The notes under the pieces were generated by a model. The model searched no databases. It saw only the letters and a program-made list of their open reading frames with translations, and was not told the DNA's origin. Positions 26,411 to 35,861 of a DNA stretch of 64,000 nt are shown piece after piece; the first letter of the stretch is position 1, and each line of letters starts with the position of its first letter. The position numbers were made by a program, and so were the translations under genes. Where the stretch lies: positions 110,521-174,520 of the forward strand of contig NZ_JAVRHX010000006.1 in the NCBI RefSeq assembly GCF_031846345.1, written 5' to 3'. This stretch comes from Glaciecola petra (GTDB taxonomy: Bacteria > Pseudomonadota > Gammaproteobacteria > Enterobacterales > Alteromonadaceae).

Positions 26411-28093
26411 ATGTTTAAAATCATATCTACGAGTATTCGCATGCAAGTCTTGGCGATACTGGCAGCTGGTGTAAGCGCACTTATCTTGGTGTTTAGCATC
26501 GCAATCGCGAATAAGAACCAAATAATCTCTAGTTACCAAGGCCTCATCTTTGAAGACTTAGCTACTCTGGAGGCGATTGGTAAAATAAATGTAGATTTTA
26601 AAACGCAAGTGCAGGAATGGAAAAATACCTTGCTGCGAGGACATGACGAGGAGCTCAGAAACAAATATTGGGGACGATTTAATAATTATTCACAAAATAT
26701 TCCCCGTGAAGTTGACGCGTTGCTGAAAGACATACCAGCATCACCATTACGAGATGTGCTCTTAAATTTCCAACAGATTTATCCTGACATGATTGCCTCT
26801 TACCAGACGGGTTACAACTTTTTCATAACGAACAATTTTGACCATAAGGGAGCTGATATTGCTGTTAGGGGCATCGATCGCGAGGCAACAAGGCTATTAA
26901 TTGAAGCCACGAAGATTGTTGACGGACAAACAAAACTATCAAGCGAAACACTACTCGACCAAAGCAATACGAACTCTATTATTGCGATTGTATTTATTAC
27001 GTTCACGATCCTAATAACATTTACATTTATTACCTTAATGATAGAAAAACGCATTATTAAGCCTATTAATCGATTAAATGCGGCATCAAAAAATCTAGCT
27101 AGTGGCGACTTTACACACGTAATCAATACCGATAGACATGATCAGATTGGGCAACTTATGGGCAATGTTGAGCTCATTAGAACCGATCTTGGCAAGCTGA
27201 TTAATGAAATCTTAGTCAACATGGAGCAGTTGGGTATTTTTATCGGGACCACATTCTCCCAACTAAACAACTTAGGTAGTGGTATCGATGCAACGCATAA
27301 ACGTTCAGTGACTTTAAAGTCCTTTGTGGAGCAAGTTAATCATAGCTCTTCTGAACTACTTAAAGTAGGCACCCAAAATGGGAAGTTTATTGACGAAAAT
27401 GCAAAGTCAATGCAGCAAGAAATAGAGCGGTACATGCAGAGCAAGCAACTTGTGACAGACGTAAACGATGCCATGAAGGTAAGCAAAGAGCGTATGAGTG
27501 AGCTTAAGCTAGAGTCAGACGCAATATCCACAATGTTAAACACCATTTTAAATATTGCTGAGCAAACCAATCTTCTGGCGCTTAATGCAGCTATTGAGGC
27601 AGCAAGGGCAGGAGAATCTGGTAGAGGCTTTGCTGTAGTGGCAGATGAAGTTCGTCAACTGGCACAAAAAACACAAAGTAGCGCAGGTGATATTACCAAT
27701 ATTATTTCTCGCTTGAATAAAAATACAGAAGATACAGCCCAAAGCATTAGTTCGAGTATCGAGTTAACGCAAGAAACCACTGAGAAATACACAGATATGA
27801 TTGCCTTTATGCAGTCAACTAATGGGGTATTAAGTCAATTAGTACAAGAACAAAACAAAATTACCGATAAGATTCACGAACAGTCGGCCTCATCTAAAAA
27901 AGTGAATCAAGAGGTTGAAGAAACCGTGCATCTGTCAGAACAAACTCAAGATACAAATGCGCAAATTACAGAAACAACGACTATGGTTCAAAATGTGATA
28001 AAAGACATCCAAGATGTGGCCAGTCGTTTTACAGTTGAAAAGCCGGAAACGACTAAAAAGTCTAGCGCTGAAACTGATGTTGTGATGTTCTAA
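26411..28093 (+). CDS. Methyl-accepting chemotaxis protein
   Basis: 560 residues. A transmembrane helix (about 12-32), a helical periplasmic sensor of roughly 160 residues, a second helix (about 194-215), a HAMP domain (RRIIKPINRLNAASKNLASGDF-like, split around residue 220) and a long cytoplasmic coiled coil. The hairpin tip is intact: EQTNLLALNAAIEAARAGE, then GRGFAVVADEVRQLA. It should signal to CheA/CheW, but no chemotaxis genes are nearby. The ligand is unknown. The Pho-box-like repeats upstream would fit induction under phosphate limitation. Confidence 0.93.
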   Translation: MFKIISTSIRMQVLAILAAGVSALILVFSIAIANKNQIISSYQGLIFEDLATLEAIGKINVDFKTQVQEWKNTLLRGHDEELRNKYWGRFNNYSQNIPREVDALLKDIPASPLRDVLLNFQQIYPDMIASYQTGYNFFITNNFDHKGADIAVRGIDREATRLLIEATKIVDGQTKLSSETLLDQSNTNSIIAIVFITFTILITFTFITLMIEKRIIKPINRLNAASKNLASGDFTHVINTDRHDQIGQLMGNVELIRTDLGKLINEILVNMEQLGIFIGTTFSQLNNLGSGIDATHKRSVTLKSFVEQVNHSSSELLKVGTQNGKFIDENAKSMQQEIERYMQSKQLVTDVNDAMKVSKERMSELKLESDAISTMLNTILNIAEQTNLLALNAAIEAARAGESGRGFAVVADEVRQLAQKTQSSAGDITNIISRLNKNTEDTAQSISSSIELTQETTEKYTDMIAFMQSTNGVLSQLVQEQNKITDKIHEQSASSKKVNQEVEETVHLSEQTQDTNAQITETTTMVQNVIKDIQDVASRFTVEKPETTKKSSAETDVVMF

Positions 28094-28131
28094 ACACCAC
28101 TTTCATAATCGGACATATATCCGCTTTAAGT

Positions 28132-29715
28132 CTAGTGCTTACTAACGTACTCTTCATATGTGCCATGAAAGTAATTTAGTCTTTGATCTTTTATTTCAAT
28201 AATCGATGAAGCTAAGGTAGAAACAAATTCTCGGTCGTGGCTAACAAACACCAATGTACCGTCAAAGTTCTTGAGGGCTTTATTGAGTGCTTCAATGGCT
28301 TCCATGTCCATGTGATTAGTCGGTTCGTCCATAATGATCACGTTTATTTCTTGCATCATGAGTTTACCAAATAACAACCTGTTTTTTTCTCCGCCCGAAC
28401 AGACCTGCACGTCTTTTTTTACATCATCGGCGCTGAATAACATCCGACCTAGCATTGCTCTAACGGCTAAATCGTCATGTTTTGGTGTACGCCATTGCGA
28501 CATCCAATCAAATAAGTTCATCGATACGCCAAATTCGTCGCTCACATCTTGTGCAATATAGCCAATCGCAGCGTTTTCTGACCATTTAAGTGTGCCGGCA
28601 TTCGGCTTAATTTGATTCATAAGGCAACGCAAGAAAGTGGTTTTTCCTGCACCATTTTCACCTATCACCGCAAGTTTGGCGCCAGCTTCCAGCAAAATAT
28701 CCGGACTTTTAAACAAGGTTTGACCATCAAATCCGTGTTCAATTTGGTGTATTTCAAGTGCGTTGCGGTGCAGTTTTTTATGTTGCTTGTAAGTGATGTA
28801 GGGCGATTGCCTACTTGAAGGTATGACTTCTTCAAGCTCAATTTTTTCTAGACGACGTGCCCGTGAAGTGGCTTGTTTAGCTTTAGAAGCATTAGCAGAG
28901 AAGCGGGCAACGAAACTTTGTAGCTCTTCAATTTCTGCGCTCTTTTTGGCATTCTCGTTTACGATTTGATCTTTGGCAAGTTCAGATGCGGCCATGTAAG
29001 ATTCATAGTTGCCTGGATAAATACGTAACTCGCCAAAATCTATATCTGCCATATGCGTACAAACTGCATTAAGAAAATGGCGGTCGTGTGAGATAATTAC
29101 CATTGTGCATTTTCGTTGGTTGAGCACGTCTTCTAACCACTTAATGGTATAAATATCGAGGTTGTTGGTTGGCTCATCGAGCAATAAAATATCGGGTTCA
29201 GAAAATAAGGCTTGAGCAATTAGCACGCGTAATTTTAATCCCGGTGCAACTTCCGACATTAAGCCAAAATGTAGCTTTTCATCAATGCCCGCCTCAATGA
29301 GTAATTCGATGGCGCGTGTTTCAGAAGTGTAACCATCTAATTCGGCGAATTCAGTTTCTAAGTCAGCGACTTTCATGCCGTCTTCTTCAGACATCTCTGG
29401 CAAGCTGTATATACGGTCGCGCTCTTGTTTGACTTCCCACAATCTAGCATCGCCTACAATAACAGCATCGACCACAGAATATTCTTCAAAGGCAAATTGG
29501 TTTTGGTTCAACGTACCAATTCGTTCGCCGGGCGCAATTGAAATATTACCAGCGCTTGGAGCAAGCTCACCACTCATAATTTTCATCAAGGTCGACTTTC
29601 CACAACCATTAGCACCAATTAGGCCATAGCGGTTGCCATTGCCAAATTTGGCCGAGATATTTTCAAACAATGGTTTGGCGCCAAATTGCATTGTGATGTT
29701 TGCAGCAGTGATCAA
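28132..29715 (-). CDS. ybiT: ABC-F ATPase YbiT
   Basis: 527 residues from TTG 29715, against about 530 for E. coli YbiT. Two ABC domains carry Walker A GANGCGKST and GENGAGKTT, Walker B LLLDEPTNNLD and IIMDEPTNHMD, and YbiT-typical blocks such as LWEVKQERDRIY, SANASKAKQATSRARR and EYEEYVS-like end. The ABC-F linker lies between the two halves. These proteins act on the ribosome, not in membranes. I chose TTG 29715 because AAGGAAG lies about seven bases before it and the alignment with E. coli starts there; an ATG-led extension to 29802 looks spurious. Confidence 0.93.
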   Translation of the reverse strand: MITAANITMQFGAKPLFENISAKFGNGNRYGLIGANGCGKSTLMKIMSGELAPSAGNISIAPGERIGTLNQNQFAFEEYSVVDAVIVGDARLWEVKQERDRIYSLPEMSEEDGMKVADLETEFAELDGYTSETRAIELLIEAGIDEKLHFGLMSEVAPGLKLRVLIAQALFSEPDILLLDEPTNNLDIYTIKWLEDVLNQRKCTMVIISHDRHFLNAVCTHMADIDFGELRIYPGNYESYMAASELAKDQIVNENAKKSAEIEELQSFVARFSANASKAKQATSRARRLEKIELEEVIPSSRQSPYITYKQHKKLHRNALEIHQIEHGFDGQTLFKSPDILLEAGAKLAVIGENGAGKTTFLRCLMNQIKPNAGTLKWSENAAIGYIAQDVSDEFGVSMNLFDWMSQWRTPKHDDLAVRAMLGRMLFSADDVKKDVQVCSGGEKNRLLFGKLMMQEINVIIMDEPTNHMDMEAIEALNKALKNFDGTLVFVSHDREFVSTLASSIIEIKDQRLNYFHGTYEEYVSKH

Positions 29716-29959
29716 AACAAGCTTCCTTAAAATAAGCGTCGGTGTTTTTGTTTTGTGCACCGATAAACAGGGCGCGCATTTTACCTGAAAAGTACCTAAC
29801 AAAGCTACGATATAGGCTCACAAATCGGCTGAGTAAACAGCAAATGATATTTTATTGAGGAAATTTGAGATATTAATGTAAATATATCGTAATAAAAATG
29901 TTACTTTATGCATGAGGCTCAGCAAAAAGCTATTGCCAAAAGATTGAAGGAGGAAAGTG

Positions 29960-31348
29960 ATGTTAGTAAAAAGACCAGATGGCGAAGTTCAACCGGGAAT
30001 TAAATGGGGCCCGTTTACCTTACGAATTCCACTTGTGCATTTACGTTTTTCACTTTCTGACGCCTTGCAAGGGTTTGCCGTTGCAGGTGCGACAGGTTTA
30101 GCCTTGGTTCCCTATTTTATGGCGCTACTGGGTCTTAGTTTTGAAGAAGCCGTTGTTATGGCAATGATCCACAGCTTGTTAATCTCGTTTTCTTGGATGT
30201 TATTTGGTGACCCATACGCCCCCGGATGGCTGACTCCGGCAATTCCATTTGTAGTGGCATTTATTACAACGCCTGCATATTTAGGGGATCACACCTTACA
30301 GTTTCAAGCCATGACAGCTCTGTCGCTTAATTTTGCATTTATTTTGATTGTCTTGGGGGTGACAGGTCTTGGGGCAAAATTGATAAAATCAGTCCCGAAT
30401 GTGCTCAAAGGCGGAATAATTCTGGGAGCAGCGCTAGCCGCTTTTTTAAGGGTCACCAAAGACGGTGATGCGGCCAATGTTTTTCAGTCTGCGCCAATTG
30501 CAGGCACCTTAGGAGTGGTTATTTGCTTAGTATTTGCTTTCTCAAAACCAATGCAAGCCTTAGCTATGAACAAACAATGGCTCGCAAAACTGCTTAGTAT
30601 GGGATTATTACCCGGATTTGTTGTGGCTGGTGTAGTTGGATATTTTACCACTGAATTTGATTATAATATTCGTTGGCAACTCCTTGATGTTGCAGGAGCT
30701 AGCGTATCCTTATGGGAAAAATCATCGCCATTTATTATCGGATGGCCGTCTTGGGGCACGTTTGCTGCTAGCTTCCCTCTTGCACTTATTACCTATATTT
30801 TGTTTTTTGGCGATGTTGTTACTGGAAACGAAATGATTGAACAAGCTCAAAAATCAAGAAAAGATGAAAAGCTTGATCTCAATAGTAGTCGTTCGCACAT
30901 GGCCACAGGGATTCGTAATGTTTTAATGGGTATCACTGCCCCATTTTTCTGTACACAAGGCGTTTTATGGACAGGCATTCAAGTTGTCCTTCTTAAAAAA
31001 TGGAGTGAAGGACGCGAAAAGCTAGATTCCCTTTATGACAGTATTGGTAGCTTCTATTTATTTGGTATTCCTTTGCTATACGTACTTCTGCCACTGGTGA
31101 CTTTGCTTGAGCCATTATTACCAGTTGCTTTAGCGGTGACCTTAATACTGACGGCCTTTGCTTGTGCAACACTAGCCTTGAGCTTAGTAAGTGATGCAAC
31201 AGAAAGAGGTGCGATGGTAATAACTGCTATGGCATTCAGCGTCTTTGAGCCTTGGTTAGGTTTAGGCATAGGTTTAATCACTATAGTCGCTTTATGCGGT
31301 GTGAAGGTCTTTAAGCCAGAACAAGAAAAAAGCGAAGAACATACTTAA
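29960..31348 (+). CDS. Multi-pass permease, NCS2/SLC23-like, substrate unknown
   Basis: 462 residues with about 11-13 hydrophobic segments. The N-terminal GPFTLRIPLVHLRFSLSDALQGFAVAG region and repeated glycine-rich helices resemble the nucleobase/sulfate-type (SLC23/SLC26) fold, but signature residues for xanthine or uracil carriers are not evident. An acidic motif FGDVVTGNEMI (about 290-300) may be the substrate site. The start is ATG 29960 with AAGGAGG five bases before; GTG 29957 is too close to that site. It is divergent from ybiT. Confidence 0.65.
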   Translation: MLVKRPDGEVQPGIKWGPFTLRIPLVHLRFSLSDALQGFAVAGATGLALVPYFMALLGLSFEEAVVMAMIHSLLISFSWMLFGDPYAPGWLTPAIPFVVAFITTPAYLGDHTLQFQAMTALSLNFAFILIVLGVTGLGAKLIKSVPNVLKGGIILGAALAAFLRVTKDGDAANVFQSAPIAGTLGVVICLVFAFSKPMQALAMNKQWLAKLLSMGLLPGFVVAGVVGYFTTEFDYNIRWQLLDVAGASVSLWEKSSPFIIGWPSWGTFAASFPLALITYILFFGDVVTGNEMIEQAQKSRKDEKLDLNSSRSHMATGIRNVLMGITAPFFCTQGVLWTGIQVVLLKKWSEGREKLDSLYDSIGSFYLFGIPLLYVLLPLVTLLEPLLPVALAVTLILTAFACATLALSLVSDATERGAMVITAMAFSVFEPWLGLGIGLITIVALCGVKVFKPEQEKSEEHT

Positions 31349-31455
31349 AAGCAGATTCAAGTGCCGATTTAAATCATAGCGAAGATTAGTTTTATTAAGC
31401 CTATTAAAAGATTTATGCTATCTTATTGAGTATTCGACTGTTTATCGTTTGAACC

Positions 31456-31629
31456 ATGGATATGATTCTGCAAATTCTTATACACCCTGTCTTCGTGTCA
31501 GTCGGCATTATTGTTGTTGTCGTTTTAGCATTTCGAGATTTTATGAGATTGTGGGATGAAAAAGTAGTCACTAATAATAGTGAGATCGCCCCAAACGGCA
31601 AGGATGAAGTCGTTGAAGTCTCTAGCTGA
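31456..31629 (+). CDS. Small single-helix membrane protein upstream of recG (tentative)
   Basis: A 57-residue frame from ATG 31456. A hydrophobic segment (about residues 11-25, VFVSVGIIVVVVLA) is followed by a charged tail. The stop lies 26 bases inside recG, which would couple the two. There is no good ribosome site, so it may be chance. Confidence 0.35.
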   Translation: MDMILQILIHPVFVSVGIIVVVVLAFRDFMRLWDEKVVTNNSEIAPNGKDEVVEVSS

Positions 31630-33688
31630 CACTTCGGTTACTACACTTAAAGGTGTGGGAGCAAAAGTCGCAGAAAAACTCGCGAAGCTAGGGTTAAAAA
31701 ACTTACAAGACGTTATTTTCCATTTGCCCTTACGATATCAAGACCGTACACGGGTTTATCCTATTGGCGATGTGTATGCTGGCATTCACGCAACCATAGT
31801 GGCGCAAGTATTAAGTGCAGACATCAAGTATGGGCGCAAACGCATGCTCATAGTAAAAGTGAGCGATGGCACCGATGTGCTTAACTTGAGGTTTTTCCAT
31901 TTTTCTGCTGCTCAACTGAAAGGTTTTACCGAAGGCACTACTATAAGAGCTTTTGGTGAGGTTCGTTCAGGTAATGTTGGGTGGGAAATAATGCACCCCG
32001 AATACAAAGTTGTGACAGGTGATAGTAATCTCGACATGGAAGAGTTCTTAACACCGGTTTATCCAACCACTGAGGGCGTTAATCAAATAACCTTGCGTAA
32101 ACTGACTGATCAAGCTTTGTTGCAACTAAAAAAAGGCGCCTTGGTCGATTTATTACCTGCTGGTTTATATGCCGAACAGGTTTCTCTAGAAGAAGCATTG
32201 CACTTAGTGCATAGACCGTCGCCCGATATCGACTTAAACATGCTTGACGAAGGCCAACACCCCGCGCAAATTAGGCTTGTACTCGAGGAGTTATTGGCGC
32301 ATCACCTTAGTATGTTAAAAGTGAAAGCAGAAGCTCATCAAGACCCAGGCTTAGCTATTGGCTTAAGCACCCAATTAAAAGATGCTTTTTTACGAGCCTT
32401 GCCTTTTTCGCCAACAGGTGCACAAACACGCGTTGTGCAAGAAATCGAAGCTGATTTAGCGTTAGCAAAGCCTATGATGCGCTTGGTACAAGGAGATGTT
32501 GGTTCAGGTAAAACGCTTGTTGCTGCACTTGCTGCTTTAAGCGTGATTGATGCCGGTTATCAAGTTGCGCTAATGGCGCCTACAGAATTACTTGCAGAAC
32601 AACATTTACAAAACTTTACTCACTGGCTTACGCCTTTGGGTATAAAAGTAGACTGGTTAGCCGGCAAGTTAAAAGGTAAGGCACGGACAGAAACCCTAGC
32701 GGCTTTGGCTGTAGGCGAGATTCAATTTTTAGTAGGCACACATGCTATTTTTCAAGACGCGGTCGCTTACAAAAAGTTAGCCCTAGTGATTGTTGACGAA
32801 CAACACCGTTTTGGGGTGCATCAACGATTGGCTTTGCGTAAAAAAGGAGAAGATTCAGGGCAATTTCCACACCAGTTAATTATGACTGCTACGCCTATTC
32901 CTCGGACTTTAGCTATGACGGCTTATGCGGATCTCGACACCTCCATTATTGATGAATTACCGCCGGGTCGAACCCCAGTTAAAACGGTGGTTTTACCCGA
33001 TACTCGTCGCAGCGAAATTATAGACAGAGTCCGACAATCGGCTTTGCACGATAAACGCCAAATCTATTGGGTATGCACACTTATAGAAGAGTCAGAAATG
33101 TTGCAATGCCAAGCTGCGGAAGATACATGCATTGCGCTGGCAACTGCCTTGCCCGATTTAAAAGTCGGTTTGGTACATGGGCGTTTAAAAGCAGCTGAAA
33201 AACAGTCGATTATGGATAGTTTTAAAGCGGGCGAGTTAGATTTATTAGTTGCCACAACAGTAATAGAGGTGGGTGTAGATGTGCCAAATGCCAGCCTAAT
33301 GATCATTGAAAACCCAGAGCGCTTGGGTTTGGCGCAATTGCATCAATTGCGCGGCAGAGTGGGGCGTGGTTCAGTCGAAAGTCATTGTGTTTTAATGTAT
33401 CAAAGCCCTTTGTCGAAAACAGCGAGTAAGAGGCTGAGCGTATTGCGAGAGTCTAATGATGGCTTTTATATTGCCGAAAAAGATCTCGAAATACGCGGGC
33501 CAGGCGAGTTACTTGGCACCAAGCAAACGGGAGTCGCCGATCTTAAAATTGCCGATTTAGTCAGAGATGCCGCGCTTATCCCTCAGGTTAATCAGCTTGC
33601 TGAAAAAATGTGGCATGATTACCAGAGTCAATCATATGCGTTGATAGAACGATGGCTGGCCTACAAAGATGAGTATTCCAATGCATAA
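31604..33688 (+). CDS. recG: ATP-dependent DNA helicase RecG
   Basis: 694 residues, matching the 693 of E. coli. It remodels stalled replication forks and branched DNA. The N-terminal wedge/OB region shows LKGVGAKVAEKL and HLPLRYQDRT. The motor has Walker A QGDVGSGKT, the DEQH box VDEQHRFGVHQR, motif III TATPIPRTLA and motif VI QLRGRVGRG, ending with DLEIRGPGELLGT.QTG. The start ATG 31604 aligns with the E. coli N-terminus; the upstream GTG frame (31580) adds residues without homology. Confidence 0.96.
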   Translation: MKSLKSLADTSVTTLKGVGAKVAEKLAKLGLKNLQDVIFHLPLRYQDRTRVYPIGDVYAGIHATIVAQVLSADIKYGRKRMLIVKVSDGTDVLNLRFFHFSAAQLKGFTEGTTIRAFGEVRSGNVGWEIMHPEYKVVTGDSNLDMEEFLTPVYPTTEGVNQITLRKLTDQALLQLKKGALVDLLPAGLYAEQVSLEEALHLVHRPSPDIDLNMLDEGQHPAQIRLVLEELLAHHLSMLKVKAEAHQDPGLAIGLSTQLKDAFLRALPFSPTGAQTRVVQEIEADLALAKPMMRLVQGDVGSGKTLVAALAALSVIDAGYQVALMAPTELLAEQHLQNFTHWLTPLGIKVDWLAGKLKGKARTETLAALAVGEIQFLVGTHAIFQDAVAYKKLALVIVDEQHRFGVHQRLALRKKGEDSGQFPHQLIMTATPIPRTLAMTAYADLDTSIIDELPPGRTPVKTVVLPDTRRSEIIDRVRQSALHDKRQIYWVCTLIEESEMLQCQAAEDTCIALATALPDLKVGLVHGRLKAAEKQSIMDSFKAGELDLLVATTVIEVGVDVPNASLMIIENPERLGLAQLHQLRGRVGRGSVESHCVLMYQSPLSKTASKRLSVLRESNDGFYIAEKDLEIRGPGELLGTKQTGVADLKIADLVRDAALIPQVNQLAEKMWHDYQSQSYALIERWLAYKDEYSNA

Positions 33689-33723
33689 AATATTGCTAAT
33701 TCCGTCTATATGGTAGAAAAAAT

Positions 33724-34584
33724 ATGCGCTTAGATAAAACCTTCAGGCAACACTTACTTCTGAATTCCTTTTTAGTCACTATGATTACACTATGGGGTGG
33801 CTTTGTAAAAGCTCACGAGCCTTCGGCGACTTATCTTGCGAACGAGTCGGTGTTAGTCACAAATGGTAATAGCAAAGTATTATTTGACCCATTTTTTCAT
33901 AACAATTATGGTCAATACCAACTTGTGCCCGCAGAAACCTTGAAAAAAGTATTTGCTGGGCAAGCCCCCTTTGATGATATTGATGCCATCGTGATTAGTC
34001 ATGCTCATGGCGATCATTTTGCAGCCGACGAAGTACTGCGTTATTTGAGTTTGTATCCAAAAACAAAATTGGTTGCTCCTCAGCAAGCCATTGATGAATT
34101 AAGGGCTTTAACTGGAGCCGATAAAGTTAGTTCACAGTTATATGAAGTAAAACTTGCTTTCAACCAGGCACCCCAGCAAATTGAGCTTGGTGAAATGGTA
34201 TTCGAAGGTGTGAGAATTCCGCATGCAGGCTGGCCTGGCAGAGCTGATATCGAAAACATTGTATTTCGAGTGACGCTATCCAACACAGAAGCAGACAAAA
34301 AGAATGAGAATATCACCGTAATGCACATGGGCGATGCAGACGCAAACGACGACCATTATTTACCCTTTAAAGCACACTGGCAAAGTCGGGAAACCGATCT
34401 AGCTTTTCCGCCATATTGGTTTTTTTATCAACTTGAAGGCAATTATATTTTAGATGAACTCATAAACGCTAAGCAGCATGTGGGCGTGCATGTGCCTATG
34501 CAAGTGCCAAAGCGCTTAAAGGAAACCGGCAAAGACTATTTTTCAAAGTCTGGCGAGCAACGAACTATCAAGCATGAGCATTAA
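33724..34584 (+). CDS. Exported MBL-fold metallohydrolase
   Basis: 286 residues with an N-terminal signal peptide (about 1-31, ending VKAHE), suggesting a periplasmic enzyme. The metal site HAHGDH is present (about 95-100), followed by a further His near PHAGWPG and the Asp in HMGDADAND. This pattern matches the MBL-fold group annotated as UPF0173 or L-ascorbate 6-phosphate lactonase-like. The substrate is unknown. It lies 35 bp after recG, in the same direction. Confidence 0.82.
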   Translation: MRLDKTFRQHLLLNSFLVTMITLWGGFVKAHEPSATYLANESVLVTNGNSKVLFDPFFHNNYGQYQLVPAETLKKVFAGQAPFDDIDAIVISHAHGDHFAADEVLRYLSLYPKTKLVAPQQAIDELRALTGADKVSSQLYEVKLAFNQAPQQIELGEMVFEGVRIPHAGWPGRADIENIVFRVTLSNTEADKKNENITVMHMGDADANDDHYLPFKAHWQSRETDLAFPPYWFFYQLEGNYILDELINAKQHVGVHVPMQVPKRLKETGKDYFSKSGEQRTIKHEH

Positions 34585-34772
34585 TTTGCAGCATGCGTTA
34601 AGCTTGTTTTGTCAAATAATGAAAAATACGCTTTTAAAAACAACCGGTAGTATGTTGAATATTGCTTATTTATTAGATAAGCCTTTGAGACGTCGACAAT
34701 AAATTTTATGAGGAACTCTCATAATTATATCAATACCTTACAAGGTCTCTGCATAATCTTTTAAGCTTTAGT

Positions 34773-35819
34773 TCAAATCTGTCCTTTAAAGGGCGCAGTT
34801 TCACCACTTAAAATTTTAAAGCTTAGTTGTTCGCTCTTTTGTCCGTCACTCATAAATAGTTCCGCTGCTTTGATGCCTTTTTCAACGCTAAATTGCTGAA
34901 CTGTTGTTAAAGTAGGATGATATTGTTGTCCTTGTTCAATGCCGTCAAAACCCACTACCCGAAGATCTTCTGGAATACGAAGACCCATTTGAAGGGCTAC
35001 TTTCAAGACCGCCAGCGCAATGATGTCGCTCATACACATTACAACAGTAGGTCTGGGTTTTAACGAAAGTGCTTCTTTCGCTGCGATAATAGCGTGCACA
35101 TGAGTATTCTCAGGTATATGCCAAATATGACTATCGTCGATTGAAATTTTGTATTGAGTTAATGCTCGGTAATACCCGTCTAGCCTTCGATGTGAAATGG
35201 AAAATCCACTTCCGATAAGCGGTTTTTGTTCGATCGTGCAAGTAAATTCACTTGCGACTAAACGTAATCCAATAATAACAGGGACGACTGCCACTTCACC
35301 AATGGCTAAACATGCTGATTGATAAGCCGCCTCTTCGTTATCAATATTTATAGAAGGAATACCCACAATATCAAAATCAACTGTGACTATATTTTTTTTA
35401 ATACTTGATAATTGTTTCAACAGAGCAAGGTTTCTTGGAGAGCCGTAGCAAATAAAACCGTCCACAAAATCAATGATCTCATTTACGCTTTTGTTGTTCC
35501 CTGAGAATAACAATAGATGTTTATCAGTGGTTTTAAGAGCCTTCGCAACGCCTTCAATAAACTCACTAGCGACAGGATCACTTACCATGTAGTCCAACTC
35601 ATCTGGAAGTATCAAAGCGATAATATTTGATTTTCCTTGGCGAAGCGAACGAGCGGCTTTGTTTGGGCCGAAGTACCCCATCTCTTCGCACGCACGTAAA
35701 ATCTCTTTGCGCCTTTTCTCAGATAATTGTTCGGGACGATTAAATGCATAAGAAATACTTGCGGTGGACACGCCTATCCGGCGTGCAACCTCTTTTATCG
35801 CCAATCTGTTACCACTCAT
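34773..35819 (-). CDS. LacI-family repressor of the sugar operon
   Basis: 348 residues. The helix-turn-helix near the N-terminus (KEVARRIGVSTASISYAFN, about 9-27) and hinge region AARSLRQGKSN are typical, followed by a periplasmic-binding-like effector domain (VVGFDGIEQGQQYHPTLTTVQQ). It is the last gene of the minus-strand sucrose operon, 42 bp after the phosphorylase gene. Its probable operator is the 24-bp palindrome at 42243-42266 with the central CG common to this family. The effector may be sucrose, fructose or a derivative. Confidence 0.9.
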   Translation of the reverse strand: MSGNRLAIKEVARRIGVSTASISYAFNRPEQLSEKRRKEILRACEEMGYFGPNKAARSLRQGKSNIIALILPDELDYMVSDPVASEFIEGVAKALKTTDKHLLLFSGNNKSVNEIIDFVDGFICYGSPRNLALLKQLSSIKKNIVTVDFDIVGIPSINIDNEEAAYQSACLAIGEVAVVPVIIGLRLVASEFTCTIEQKPLIGSGFSISHRRLDGYYRALTQYKISIDDSHIWHIPENTHVHAIIAAKEALSLKPRPTVVMCMSDIIALAVLKVALQMGLRIPEDLRVVGFDGIEQGQQYHPTLTTVQQFSVEKGIKAAELFMSDGQKSEQLSFKILSGETAPFKGQI

Positions 35820-35861
35820 TTACCGCCAAAGCCTTTATTAGTGCCAAAAATTAGCTGTGCA

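Noticed and set aside
28104..28123. CGGA/TCCG hairpin between chemoreceptor and ybiT as a terminator
   Set aside because: Only four pairs and no T run on either side.
31413..31601. Minus-strand frame before recG
   Set aside because: Low-complexity sequence, no ribosome site, and it runs against recG and the small plus-strand frame.
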